From: Eretmocerus hayati | Taxonomy: Eukaryota > Arthropoda > Insecta > Hymenoptera > Aphelinidae | DNA length: 64,000 nucleotides | Reading direction: 5' to 3' | Assembly (NCBI GenBank): GCA_029851415.1 | Contig: CM056744.1 | Coordinates: 86,646,907 to 86,710,906, forward strand | In this document: piece by piece, positions 31,365-43,944 of the stretch | How positions within the stretch are numbered: position 1 is the stretch's first letter | Layout: every line of letters starts with the position of its first letter | The notes under the pieces: generated by a model | Database searches by the model: none | Told to the model about the DNA's origin: nothing | What the model saw: only the letters and a program-made list of their open reading frames with translations | Translations under genes and position numbers: made by a program

Positions 31365-31712
31365 TATCAAAATTAGACGTACTTCGGCTTATTTCAGAAG
31401 TCTTGAAACAAGCTCCGAGATGAGCTAAAGTATGTCGAAAAATCTTGAAGTAGACAAGAAATGTTCGTATATGGCTCAGAGGAGGCATGTTGGGTACACA
31501 CTCTTGCGAATTTTCAAAGAATCACTTTTTGGGGAAATCATGATAGCTCGGCCCTGGTTAGTCAAATTTGGATTCACTACATCTCATTTCGAAGGTCTTG
31601 GAACAAGCTTCAGAATGCAATGAAGTTCGTTAGTAAATATTGAGGTAGGCCAAAACTATTGGCGAAATGGCTTGAGAGGGGTGGGGGAAGGTATTTTGGA
31701 TGCACTTACTTT

Positions 31713-32521
31713 ATATGGACGGTGGAAAATAAGTGGAGCCCGCAGGAGCGGCTTTCGAATTCGTCAGGTTGCTTTCATGGATGATAAATCATGTAGGGTC
31801 TCATACTACAACGGTAACATTTTCAATATCCTTGATCATATGCAAATTTTTAAATGAACGTGGGAGATGAGAAAAAATTCATTGATTTGTGTTTCAAAAG
31901 TTATCTACGATCTCTTTATGTGCCCATAACCGTCGTTCAGGATCGAAACTCATTCAATCCTCTTCGATCAACCATCCTCAACCTCGACCAAAACGATCCA
32001 ATCACGAGAATTCTAATGGCATGGTCTAGATCAATTCAAAATCTACAATTTTCTTTCTTCAAGATTGGGCCAACGACTTTGTCTGTTCAACTGACAAGCT
32101 CCAAGGAGAAACTTTACGTTACATGCGTGATTGGTTTCTTCTTTATCAATCCCAGTGCGAAAATCCATGAAAAAATACCACGCCATATTATTTGGGCATG
32201 AAATGATCTCATTCTCCAGAATATAGTACACCAGATATCGATACCTCCAACAAAAACTCCCCCGTGTATGAGCATATTGCTTATACAATGGGGAACGTAT
32301 TTCTTTGTACGAGATATCGATACCTTAAGTGAATGATTAATCTCTTCTTTTGGATCGGTGAAGCAGTTGATTTACCTTTCCCCAAACGCCCACGTTTCGC
32401 CTATCAAAAAATTTTGGACCTCATCAGGGCTGAAAATTGTATAAACATATGATTCTAAACGTGTCAAACATATGAAAAAAAATTTCTAACCCGTAGGTTA
32501 ACAATTTTGATATTCACCTCG
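31713..32521. other. No identified gene
   Basis: A+T-rich. A plus-strand frame of 115 codons (31854-32201) lacks any recognised motif. No repeat identified. Confidence 0.4.
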
Positions 32522-32950
32522 CACTGAGAAAAAATTCTTGGTCGTACAACCATGCGTATTGTCGTACGACCATGCGTATTGTCGTACGACCAGAATGGTA
32601 TTTGCTGCAGAACAATACCGATTTTGTTATCGCATCAATCTATCAGAACGGTTTGGTGATCTAGTATTAGAGCCAGAATAGTTAAATATAACGCATATAT
32701 TTCGAATGCCCCGATACTTAATGGATTAAGAGTCATATTACGGTTCTTTTGCTACGAATGCTACCAATTTTTTGCACGGGATAGTACCGCAAAGGGACAA
32801 ATATAATCCAACGATTTTTTAGGTTATTCGTGCCAGATTGGTTCAATAACAAAATCATTTTGCTGTGGTGACAATCCAGTATTGGTCTGACAGCAATACC
32901 GCCTAACAATACAGTCGTATTGTTCCGACGGCAATATTTCATTCTCAGCG
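32522..32950. mobile_element. MITE (ACTGAGAA family), copy b
   Basis: Starts CACTGAGAAAAAATTCTTGG and ends with the inverted TTTCATTCTCAG. Related to 25562-25961 in opposite orientation, sharing CAGTATTGGTCTGACAGC. The left subterminal region has a 20-bp tandem repeat (GTCGTACGACCATGCGTATT, two and a half copies, 32541-32592) with a palindromic GTCGTACGAC core. No coding capacity. Confidence 0.6.
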
Positions 32951-33649
32951 CGTATGCAACAATCAACATTTTCATGTCTCGGATGGGAGTTGAGACCGTT
33001 CTTCCTTTCGTCGTTCATATCATGCGATACTCGTGAGTTCACTTTTGGTACATAGTTTTATGGATGACATCTAGAATATGTAAATCTGAGGTGAGACGTG
33101 ATCAAATTGAGGATGAACAGGAATTTTCTTTGATATATAAACTCACGTGTTGTGAATGTCCTTGATCAGATCAGACCGTTTAGCGCTGATGGCCGAGCTG
33201 ATGACCGCGCACAGATGACTATCGAGTGAACGAGAAACTGCTCGATGCTTACACTAGTTCAAGTTTTTTGCGAGCTAGATTGAGAATTTTAAGGCATGGG
33301 AGGGCTCATTCAACAGGAAATTCCAATCCACAGATGTCCTAGTATCTGATATTGGCCAAAACTGTTTTGTTATTGAGGAATGAATCGGAATAGTCACGGA
33401 TGCGCTCTGTCCCAGAAAAAAATTGGCTCCAAGTTTTTTTCTGTTCCTAATGAACGAAATGCCATGAAACGTTGCATGGTATCGCGTCATAAGATTCCAG
33501 AGGTGGGCTACTATCTGAGTAACATATTCAGTACCAATAAAAGCGTATGAACAATAATACCGCTCTCAGAATCATTGGATGCAGCAGCAACCTGAAAGTA
33601 CGCCGGTGCGTGTCTGGTTGCGGTTTTGCGGGGACTCCGGATTAGCCTT

Positions 33650-34003
33650 CCGATACATTATAAGGTTTATTCGATTATGTCGCTCACAGCGCTCACAGTG
33701 CTCAGAGCACTCTCAACGCTTTTTAATCGAATGCTCGTTCGGGTTAAAAGTGTTGAAAGCGCTTTCGTCCACTTTCGCTATAATTCCGTTCCTTCTACCC
33801 AGCGTCACCCCGGTTCAGGTGGTTCGGCTATCCCAACCTTAGTATCCCTGGCCGTTTGGAAGGAACGGATTCCGATTGAGAGGGGACGAAAGCGCTTTCA
33901 ACACTTTTAATCCGAACGAGCATTCGATTAAAAAGCGTTGAGAGTGCTCTGAGCACTGTGAGCGCTGTGAGCGACATAATCGAATAAACCTACAATGTAT
34001 CGG
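33650..34003. repeat. Foldback MITE, ~155-bp arms
   Basis: 33650-33805 pairs with 33850-34003; ends CCGATACATT and AATGTATCGG. Arms contain a GCTCACA/GCTCAGAGC-rich stretch and GTTGAAAGCGCTTTCGTCC on both sides. Nearly perfect with small differences. Confidence 0.7.
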
Positions 34004-34064
34004 ACTAGAGTCATATGGATATGATGAAACTGCACAAGCCTTGGTGTGACTAAGCTTCCGGAGG

Positions 34065-36052
34065 TCGGGGTGACTTTGGCCACCCTGTTTTTTCACATCT
34101 CTTAAGAACCCAAGACGATGAATCTGACTTTTAACACGTTCACTGCGAAGGCGAAATCGCGAATCCGGTTTAGATTGCGAGAGAGTACAAATGCGCATTG
34201 AGCAGTTACGGAAGCCAAACCTTTTGGAAAATCGTCAGTTTGGCATCTATTTACAGTATTTCCATGAAATTGAGTGGACCACACCGGTGGGGCCCAAAAA
34301 ATTTTCTATAACGCTGAGAATATCTATCAGGTCGATGAGGGGTACCAACCAAATCGTCAAAGTCGATGTTATCAGCCTCTCAAAAGGCTTGCGCTTCAAT
34401 ATAACCTCCGGGTATATAAAACATTGTGACCATATTTTTGCGCGCTTCCAACAAACATACATTGCTGGGCTTGATCTTAGGCTGCGGTTCATTGACGTAC
34501 TTCAGATGTTTGCAGCATTTGAAGCCAGATATTCAAATAGAGCAATCTCTTTTTTAGTTTGAATTCCAAAAGTTACAGTGCATGGTAGTATACAGATAAG
34601 ATAGTCCAAAGGCTGTGCTTGGAAAAACCTCACGATTTTCGATTTACCCCAAACTTATCTCTCGCGTAAATTGAGGATTACCCGAGTGAGGGTCAACATT
34701 CTCCGACGTACTTGGACTCAGTTTGTAGGTCTTGAAATGAGCTCTCAAACGAGCTAAGACACGTTAAAAACCACCGACCTCATAGGGAGTGATCTGCTAC
34801 TCATCAATTGATCTCACTTGATTAACGAATAACTATGTAAAAAACGGAGATCGAGCAAAACTCATCGAAATCAAGTCCGATACCGAAACTGCTGTGTACA
34901 AACGTTCATTACAACCTAAAAAACGAGAAATAATCACGACATAAGCCATTGGATATGTCTCCGCTGTGTAGTGGAAGCTGCAACTCAATAAAAGGTGGGC
35001 CCCACGGTCGGGGCCCATCGCACACAGGGAAACAACGTGGACACATCCAATGGCTTCTGTATCGGTTCTTACTCACTATATACGATGCCAAGAATATGCG
35101 TATAGGCCAGTTTAAGGATCGGACTTGATTCGTTCGAGCTACGCCATAGAAATTGAATTTCCGTGGGAACGGCGATGAATAACACAAAAATAGCAAGTAA
35201 ATTGTTAATATATCAAGTCCGGTTAAATATTTCACAACGTGTCTTAGCTTATTCGAAAGCTTACGTTAAAAGCTACAAAATGAGCTCAAGTACGTGTAAT
35301 TTGAGCGAGATAAAGCCAAGTTATCAGAAATTTAGAGGCGAGATAACCATGAGGCAAGCCGAGTAAATGGTTGACTTTGCAACTGCACTTCGTCTCTCCT
35401 GAATACATTTCATCTCCCCGTGTACGACGAACTTTTTGTGTTCAGAAAAGTTGAAGAGTATCCCGAATAAGAATCTATGTCTCATGGATTCATGAGGAAA
35501 GAAAATATTACTCGCGTGGATCACAATCGCTATCCGCGGTTCTTACGAGGCAGAAGCTTCCAATTTAGGCCATGCTCGCGAATTACCCGAACGGTACCGG
35601 GAAATCAACGAATGCTCCCGAAAAGCTGAAGATTACATCTTAGGATCACTAATTTTGGTAGTTCGATCATTCACTTCATCCCCCATTGCACGATAGAAAT
35701 TTTCGCGGGTCCCACAGGTGGGACCCGTCGCACTGAAAAGAGTCGGGCTTAATTGTGTGCGACAGGTCCCACCAGTGGGACCCGCGAAAGTTCTTAGATT
35801 TCTTGTATATGTATACTAAACTGATCACAAATCAAAAGGTTTGACTATTATAGGTGCAAAATCACGCGTCTGTACCCTCTCGCACTCTGGGACGGAATGC
35901 CGGTTTTCACCGTCCCAGCGAACGTGTTAAGCACAAAATTTCGAAGATGGCATCAAGACGCGTCGATTGAGTGCGGATACATATTGGTTTGGTCGGAAAA
36001 TCGCAACGAAAAATTGATCAGAAGCTCCAAAGTGACCAAAGTCACCCCGGCC
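34065..36052. mobile_element. Putative TIR element with GGGGTGACTTTGG ends
   Basis: The left end near 34066 reads GTCGGGGTGACTTTGGCCAC; the right end near 36052 is the complement of GCCGGGGTGACTTTGGTCAC. The 2-kb interior includes a 123-codon frame (34191-34562) with no domain, and several GGGTCCCAC palindromes. The ends resemble those of the 51.6-52.9 kb element (GGGGTAACTTTGG). No transposase found and no target duplication resolved. Confidence 0.45.
35699..35798. repeat. Nested GGGTCCCAC palindromes
   Basis: GCGGGTCCCACAGGTGGGACC at 35704 and GGTCCCACCAGTGGGACCCGC at 35766 are each self-complementary hairpins and also pair with each other around a 30-bp loop. Related GGTGGGCCCCAC words occur at 34287 and 34994, all within the putative TIR element. 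Confidence 0.6.
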
Positions 36053-36164
36053 TACGGCACATATAGATGTACTACCATTGCTGATCTTCATAGTTGTATC
36101 TTGGAACAGGTAGCCCGCAGGATTGAGTCCTTTCAGATACCTTCATTTTTCGCCAAAATGAATG

Positions 36165-36225
36165 GATTGTCAAAGTTTGAGTCGAATCCAGGACCTGCAA
36201 GGTTGGACCTCTCCTTGTAAGTCGC
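36165..36225 (+). repeat. Fragment related to the 62.3-62.6 kb foldback element
   Basis: GAATCCAGGACCTGCAAGG followed by TTGGACCTCTCCTTGT matches GATCCAGGACCCGC...TTGGTGTTCCCCTTGT at about 62586-62618 and the complement near 62292-62330. A short dispersed-repeat remnant. Confidence 0.4.
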
Positions 36226-37036
36226 AGAACAACTATAACTTGAGTCAAAGTAACGGAAAATTATCAATAGTGATATGAGAGATTTCTTAATTATCTCGGA
36301 ACTGTTAAATGGATAGCGAATATTATGAACTTCAGTGATTTTCATTTGAAAGAATAAGTGGGAATATTTCTATTAATCATTCAATATGGAGGAAAATCAC
36401 GCCCTATTTCTTTTCCGTCAACTCAAGGTTCACTAATCCAATAACTCACAACATCTGACCAGAGACTTCCACTTTCGCATCAGAGATATATACCTTCACA
36501 GTTTGATTTACAATCCAGAATTTATCTGGTGAAATTTGCAAACTGTACATTCAAAACTCATGCGTCGAGCGATACTAGAGACAAGCTTTGCAGTTCAATA
36601 ATAGGAAATGAAAACGGGCAGCTAGCCAGGCATTCATGCGGTAGTAGGTAGACAAGTTGTAATGGGGATAATATACGGAATCCCGGGTGGAGCATTCAAA
36701 GTTTCAGAATACCCGTGTCATATTAATGACTCTCCACTTGCTCGCTCTCTCACTGTGTGGCTTCAGGAATTTGGAACTTCCTAGATAATAGTAAGCGTCG
36801 AGTATGCAGATACCCAATATATTTGTACATTCTCGAATGTATGTATGAGAGCACAATGTGTGGTACAGAATGAGACGAGAGGTGGTCATCTACATGGCAT
36901 ATATATATAATATATATCGGAAGTCTCTTCGAACGAATGAACGAATGTCGGTGTGGCGGTGGTGTTGCTCAAGTTTGGATTGATGAAAGCTAACAAGAAA
37001 GTACATTGTAATTCGTGAATTGTCGTGACCCAACTG
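36226..37036. other. Upstream region of the secreted-protein gene
   Basis: No coding signal. An AT dinucleotide-rich tract lies at 36898-36918. May hold regulatory sequence for the gene starting near 37070; no specific sites recognised. Confidence 0.35.
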
Positions 37037-37076
37037 TATTTATACATGTGACGGAATGACCGACGTTCTTAGTCTG
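37037..37076 (+). promoter_or_regulatory. Candidate TATA box and start region
   Basis: TATTTATA at 37037-37044 lies about 30 bp upstream of TTAGTC (37069-37074), an initiator-like sequence. The inferred leader of about 175 nt contains two small upstream ORFs, starting near 37155 and 37191, the latter overlapping the main ATG out of frame. Confidence 0.35.
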
Positions 37077-37244
37077 TAAGTGCCAACCTAGCTGTGAAGG
37101 AGAAATTCTTCTTTTTTTTTTGCGAACGTTGGATCCTTGAGTGTGACGGATGCGAAGCAGTGAAAATTAAGAATCCTATTCATAGTTATTGATGATAGTT
37201 CAGAGTAAGAAGTTGGTGATCGAACAAATGCTGTGCGGTGTACC

Positions 37245-40200
37245 ATGTCGTTTCCAGTGCTAAACTTTGGACGCAGAAATATGGGGATGATTTACTTTCT
37301 GGTGAGTACCGCAGAATCTGTGAGTTTTCTCATAATTTCAGTTGCTTTGCCCTAATCACGAAATTATTTAGGTGTTACTTCGTTAGTATTCCCACGAATC
37401 TCAATTTATTTCCATAAAAAGACGCATGCAAATGACTTGGGCATAATTTTTGTGTTATTTTCATTTAGTGAATCTATTCATTTTGTGGTTTTCGCTATTC
37501 ATAAGATGGTCCAGTAAAATTAGAGGAATGGAGAGATTTGTTGAAACTAGTTTTAAAAAATCATACAACAATGGCAACTAAGGTCATTCATATTTTTCGA
37601 GGTGCTTATTGTGGAATTGAATGAACCATGTTTAGAGAGGAAAGGTTTCATCGACACATTTAACCTTCAAAGTTCCAAAATACTACTTTGATCATGAACT
37701 TGATGAGCCATACTAGAAAAAAAGAGAGTGGGTACGTTCTGACTCCTGAATGAAATAGTTTCCTCGTCCCAACCGAAATAAATTTCGAATTCTTCTTGGC
37801 CTCGTTCATGCTTGATGCTCCTCCTAATGAGGACTTGCACAATGCGGTGCTCAAATAGATGAAAAATTTAATTTTGTGATGAAAATAGCCGGTGACTGGA
37901 ACCTTATCTAACATTATTCGACTCAAAGAATATTATAATATAAGAAGCGGTGCAATATTCCAGATGATCTCAATGCTATGGGAAGAGACACTCTATGGAG
38001 TGAATTTTTTGTTGAATGAATTATGTGAGATGGGGAGAGTCATTACAATGATATAGTTTCCTCACATGAAAAGAGTTTCTCTTTGTTCGTATCGATTGTT
38101 CATTTTGAATGAATGACCACGAAAATGTACATTTTTTCAGTCTCGTTTCGTAATCTCTAGATAGTTCAAAGTTGAAATTTGTTCTCTAGAAACTCATAAA
38201 AACCGAAAAAATTTCATTAAACTCGTTTGCTTTTTGGGATAAACTTTTGAAGAAGAGATCAAAGCTGGAACAAATTGATTCGTTGGGAGGAAGGTTGTGG
38301 AATTATTCCAGTGACCATTGATAAATTATTGCACCATCATTAATGTAAGAGTTCGGGACATCGGGATGCTCAAACGAGTAATGTATGGGTCTCAGAAGCA
38401 GTACGGCAACTTGAAAGTGAGGTTTTTTATGTGAAAATTACGTTACTATGATCTGAAAATCTCCCATATTGGATCCGCCATTCTGGCTCTTGATTTCCTC
38501 AGGGTGGATTCAGATTCTCTGATCCCCAAAACCCCTGTGCCACTGGGTTTCAGCTCGATTCAAGCATGTTTGGGATGTTGATTTTACATGGAAAAGTTGA
38601 CCCACAATATGCATACATCTCAGGAATTTCCATAGTTTTCAATCGCTTTTTTATGACAATAACAACGAATCATCGAGAATCTGACCCAAATTATATTTGA
38701 AAAGTTATTTTAGCTTCAATTTGCGCTATAGCACGTGTCTCAGAACGCAATGAGTTGAACGTTTTTCAAAAAAAGGTTAGGACGAGTGAACTCGGCTATG
38801 TGCGCAGGACAATATCCAAGTATTGGGCTCAATATATCATATTTCCTTTCTACAAAAATGACTCAAATCATATTCCAATAGGTAGAGGTGAATTTGCATT
38901 CCTTGTATTTGATCATTGGCATTTCACCAGAAATTTCTTGAAATTTTTCAGGTCACATGCTTCCTCCTTGTGGAAGTTACAGTCACCTCAGCTGACCAAG
39001 AAACTCAAACAAACTCCACAGATTTCAGGGATTCTAAAGACTTTGACTTCACCGACTCTAGTCCATTGATCGAAGATGATTTACCCGAACTTCAAAGGCG
39101 GAGAGACTTTGGATACTACCACAGCAGATTGAATAGATACACTTCTGGGAATTACCGTGGACCAAGTTCATACAATCCTAGGGGCCGTTTCGGCTCTAGA
39201 CCACAAAGTCAAATCAGACCTCCTATGACTTATGGACCTCCAAACTATAGCAGCTCGTCGTTCAGCCAAAGTGGCAATCGGCCTGCATTTAGTAATTTTA
39301 TGAATCAAGATACTCCAAATCCATTCCGTCAAGTGGAATTCGTAGAAAAAAGTCCAATTGCTAGTCAGAATGATATTCCCTTTGGGCGGAATACTGCCAA
39401 ATACTTACCGCCACGGAATCAAAAGTTACCTGCTCAATCGCCACCTCACCTTTTCTCTAACCAAAATCACGATTTCACAAGATTTCGACAACCACTTCAA
39501 CCGCAAGCTGAACAATTTTTCCAGCAACCTCAGGCCCAAACTCAATTCCAAAACTCGAATCAAAATTTCAACGGTCCAGATTTTAACAGGCTAAACTTTG
39601 ACGCTCCGCCACAAAATGCATTCCAAAGTCAGCAAATATCGGACGCGGCATTGTTCCTGGCACAAAACGCTCAAGCGATTTCAAGTTTGTATGGTGCTCC
39701 AGCTACCAATCAGAACTACGCACCATATAACCAAGAATTCCCATCAAACAATGTGCAAGCAGTGCCACTGCCAATAAATCAGATTCAATTCCAACCAATA
39801 AATCAACCAAGTTTCAGTCCTAGTCAGCAAATTAATCAACCAACTTTCAATCAACAAATAAGGCAAGAAAACTTCAATCAACAAGTCAGTCAACAAAATT
39901 TCAATGAACAGCCTAACGCAGCCACGCAAGTTCAAGATTTTCTAGGTCACATACCTAATTACGCATCCGGTGTTCTGAGTCTTCAGGAAACTCGAGGAAA
40001 TTTGGAAGTCCTGGAACGAGAACGCATTATTGCACAGCTTCAACAGGCACTCTCAAATCGAGAAAATGCCGCCAGAGCTATATCAAACTTGAACGGTAAT
40101 GGTGACTCTACAGATGGCGCAAATGGCGGTCTAAGCCCTCAATTCCTGCCTCTTGACGAATCAAACAACTTCAACTCTCAAGAGTCAAACTTTGATCAAC

Positions 40201-40949
40201 CGCAGCCATCCTTCTTATCAACATCTTCAGGATCATCGAATGATTTTCAAGGATATTACGTTACTTCAAGCCCAGGAACGACTCCAAATCCGATCGTATC
40301 AACGCAACCATCTGCAACCACCGTCACGTTCGAATCAGGTTTAGATTCTAGCGGTACTATGAATTCTCAAAATGAGGCAAACTCATTCTTTCCAATTGAA
40401 TCAAGACCAAATTTGGCACAAAGTTCAGAATCCGAGCAGTATCGAGGATTCCTGCCAACATTCGTCCCAAGTGCCTTCGTTCCAAACATTCCAACATTTG
40501 GAACGTTTATTCCAACACCAGCTTTGAAACCAGATAACGATGCACCAACGCATTTTGTTCTACCGTTACCAGGTTCTCAGGGACAACAAAAACCAGCAAA
40601 TTTACCATCTAATTTCAATCCAGTTTCGCAGAAGCCACCAACTCGTCCTGGCACACCAACCATAACGATACCTTTGGGACCAGTTAATACATTGGTGCCA
40701 CCATTACAAACTGTTGCGTCTAATCCAGGACCTACACTCGTGCCAGTAGCGCCAATACAGCCAGTTTTCGGATCCCAGCTACCAACTCTAAGCCCACCAA
40801 TAGTGTTCAAGCCAGGAAAAGTTTATCCAGTCTATTACTATCCAAATTTTCCTTACCAGTCGACGCAAAGATCGAGTGACACATCCACAATGCAACCATG
40901 GAACTATGCTCCAAATTTCGCTCAACGCAGACGCAGAGTCGACTCGTGA
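37245..40949 (+). CDS. Secreted Gln/Asn/Pro-rich extracellular protein, two exons
   Basis: Exon 1 is 37245-37301 (19 codons) and exon 2 is 38952-40949, joined in phase 0 across a 1650-bp intron (donor GTGAGT, acceptor TTTTTCAG). Only the spliced product gives a clean signal peptide: MGMIYFL from exon 1 runs into VTCFLLVEVTVTSA, cleavage probably before DQETQ. A start at the first ATG (37245) or at Met13 (37281) would both work. The 684-residue product has a basic ELQRRRDF site (possible processing), an Arg/Tyr/Ser region, a long Gln/Asn-rich middle with FNQQ-type repeats, a short helical segment with charged residues (NLEVLERERIIAQLQQAL), and a Pro/Thr/Ser-rich C terminus. There is no chitin-binding motif. 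The intron-in-signal layout and composition suggest an insect cuticle or matrix protein; the precise role is unknown. AATAAA lies at 41345. Confidence 0.82.
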
Positions 40950-41344
40950 ATTGCAAAATGATATATATAGTACCTCTATTTAGAATGAGAATTTTTTTAC
41001 CACGGGAAATTTGGGAAGAATGGAAGAATCTACCGGAGTTGTTACAAATATATCAGAGCCAGCTTGGGCCTGTGATAATGTTCATAGTATGAGTGAGTGC
41101 TGAAGAATAGTCTTTTTGAGAAAAATATCAATTGATGTGTGCAAAATTCCATGAAAATGCAAAAAAATTGTTGAGCCTGCCTACAAGAATAGGAAGAGAT
41201 GATTATTGTGACTCGTCCTCTCAGAATTAGAAATTTTTATTTTTTTGAAATACTAAATATATTATCCTTCTTCAATGTATCATATTTTTTTACTATATTT
41301 TTATACTTTTGTATCGATTGTCGTAAGCCATTGATATAGTTTGT

Positions 41345-41350
41345 AATAAA
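41345..41350 (+). terminator. Candidate polyadenylation signal
   Basis: AATAAA about 400 nt downstream of the stop of the Gln/Asn-rich protein gene, the clearest candidate in that 3' flank. Confidence 0.45.
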
Positions 41351-43168
41351 TTACTATTTACCGTATGACTGATTTGTTCGTCAATACCCGTACGTATCCA
41401 ATGATTGAGCTCCACTTTCCTAACTTTTGGAATTCCTAAAGAGAAAGTTTTGGAATGAAATCGACGGGACTCCATTGAATGAGCTCACTAGGTCTTTGGC
41501 AATATGCCATGTGAATGAGACAGTTATCATCGAGACATAAATCATAAGTGATTTTGGTACCAAAGGTTCAACTTGTATACGAGACATAAATCATGCATCA
41601 CTGATGTGTTTCAAAATATTATCGCATCAATGACGAGAGGATCGAAGATCTTTATAGGAAGAGGTCGATAACTTTTCATCACATACCATCGTTCATAATT
41701 TGAGGTAATCACCGATAGAATTCCTGATAAATCTAATGGTTAATGCGATAAAGTTTCCTCGATATTTGCCGATGAAGCAAATTCTAATTCTAATTCAGCA
41801 TTCTAAGAGTTATTCGGTAAATATGTCGGATACATCCAAATAATTTCTTTAGACTAATTTCTCTCACATAGCAAATAAAAAAACCATTTTGGTAGGAAAA
41901 ATTCTTATATACTATAACTACAGTATCGATATTCGATAGTCCAATTTGATCTGAAACTCTTTCATGTAGGAAATGGATCTTGAGATCACTCAGTTATTGA
42001 TTGGTACAAAGCTACATAATTTGTATCATAAAATTCATTCGCGAAATAATCTCTGAGGAATTCGAACTCATCTCGAGAAGGGATTTCGAATCAATTTCTT
42101 CTCCTCCAAAAAAATATATTCTGAACAAATTTGTCTACTCCAGGGTGCATAGAACCGAAGAGTAATCCTGAATCCTATACCATATCTTTGTAAGATAAGA
42201 TAACTAATATTCACGATTGAGCCATGAACCCCAAATATGTCCGGCATTCTATCGATCTGATGATAAATAATCGAACAATCAACATTTGGCTCACGAAAAG
42301 TAGGTCCCGGATCCAGATCGGAGAGAGTGAGCGAATATGTTAACCTTGAAATAAAAAAGCTGCACATCTAAACTTCGATGATCGTTAAAAATTCTATGCA
42401 CGCCTGAATGTGACGTCTGCTCTGACCAGAGCCATCTCAAGCATACATAATGTACTGGCAGCTACACAAGCGAAAATCTTTTCAGTGTAGTATGTTATAG
42501 ACAAATGTAAGAACATCGTCTTCGACACTGCTTGACTTAGGCCAAGCATTTTTCACAAGTCAGTACTTACGCGCAGTTCTCACTTTGTGGATGATATTGT
42601 TTCTCGCCCTAATGTCCTTTCTAACACCCCACTCACGTCAGTCTATAGTAAACTCTTTCAATCTACTTCCAAGACATTGATTCATCTCGGATAGACCATT
42701 GCCCAGTCTATCCCTGACATAATCTTTAGAAAATTTAATGGGAAAGATTGGGAGACTGATCATTTTTATTTCAGAAACGTAACTGAGCGCTGAGAATTAT
42801 CGATTTACGATTATTTTAATGACTTGAAAAGTAAATAGAGAGGCTTTGTGATAGATTCGTGTAGAATGGTCATCAACGAAAGAGAACCACTGAAAAAAAA
42901 TTTTAGGAAAGAGAGACTAAATGGAAAATGCATTAGAAGTATTATTTATTGGGCCAATTTTCACTTTGTGAGCTGGGTTCATTCGACAGTATCAAAGCTA
43001 CTTTTATTCTTTGATCACTGCATCTTATTCTTTCATCCTTCTATCACCTGTCATGTGCCAATCATTACTGATCTTGGATTTATTCTGAGTTTTGTTATCT
43101 GGATTCCCAGCTAGCACTGATTGTAGTCACTGTCTTCCGTCCACAACTGACCGTTGCATTTATGATGT
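41351..43168. other. No identified feature
   Basis: 1.8 kb of A+T-rich sequence. Frames of 88-99 codons on both strands show no motif or consistent composition. No repeat recognised. Confidence 0.4.
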
Positions 43169-43535
43169 AAGGTCAGTGTACCCAACTTGCCCCCATTAAG
43201 CCATTTTCTTAATAATTCTGGCTAATCTCAATATTTTCCAACATACTTTAACTCATTTTGAAGCTTGACTCAAGACCTTTAAAATGAGCTTAGATACGTC
43301 CAATTTGGATGAAGTGGAGCCGAACTGTTTGAATTCTCCCGAAAGGTGATTTTTGAGAGTTTACAAAAGTGTGTACCCAACTTGCCCCCATCATTTAAAA
43401 CAATGTAAATCGGCGATGAAGTGAATAAAATCGCTTTGATCCGTTTTGATCACCGTGTAGCGACGTTTGTTGATCTTAGCTAGCCAAAACACTGTTTCCG
43501 ACATATTCCGACGTGATAAACACGTTCTGAGTGGT

Positions 43536-43944
43536 AAATAAAATAATTAAAAAAAAATAATTTTAAAAATTCGCTTTTATGAACATAATAGCAACGCAAA
43601 ATGTGAAAATAATCTTGAATCTCCTTTCTGCATCTGTAGCATAGATGTTGGCTAAGTTTACTGACTTACATGCTCCAAGATATTCATGATTTTAGGAATA
43701 AATATGATGCAAGCGTGGGTTATCAACTGGATTCATCAACAGTAGTCTTCATGATGTAACCCACGCTTTTATCATATTTATTCCTAAAATCATGAATATC
43801 TTGGAGCATGTAAGTCAGTAAACTTAGCCAACATCTATGCTACAGATGCAGAAAGGAGATTCAAGATTATTTTCACATTTTGCGTTGCTATTATGTTCAT
43901 AAAAGCGAATTTTTAAAATTATTTTTTTTTAATTATTTTATTTT
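43536..43944. repeat. Hairpin, ~187-bp arms, 34-bp loop
   Basis: 43536-43722 pairs with 43757-43944 nearly perfectly. The arms carry ATTCGCTTTTAT and its complement, the same word found at the ends of both 615-bp units downstream. It marks the left end of the insertion in family R copy 1. Confidence 0.8.

Larger units (their letters stand above)
25284..31712. mobile_element. Family R element, copy 3, interrupted by a MITE and the DIRS element
   Basis: Three blocks (about 25284-25561, 25962-26284, 31365-31712) align in order with the intact R copy at 48658-49595, including CCCATATGCCGATCTC at the left, GTTTATCACGTCA in the middle, and GGCATGTTGGGTACACAC and a decayed terminal repeat at the right. 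The gaps are the 400-bp MITE and the DIRS retrotransposon. R elements are about 0.9 kb, non-coding and non-autonomous. Confidence 0.65.

Noticed and set aside
31854..32201. 115-codon plus-strand frame
   Set aside because: No motif, low-information composition, no supporting splice context.
34191..34562. 123-codon plus-strand frame
   Set aside because: Lies inside a putative TIR element, without transposase motifs or start context.
35897..36220. 107-codon plus-strand frame
   Set aside because: Its end is formed by a dispersed repeat fragment and it spans the border of a putative element.
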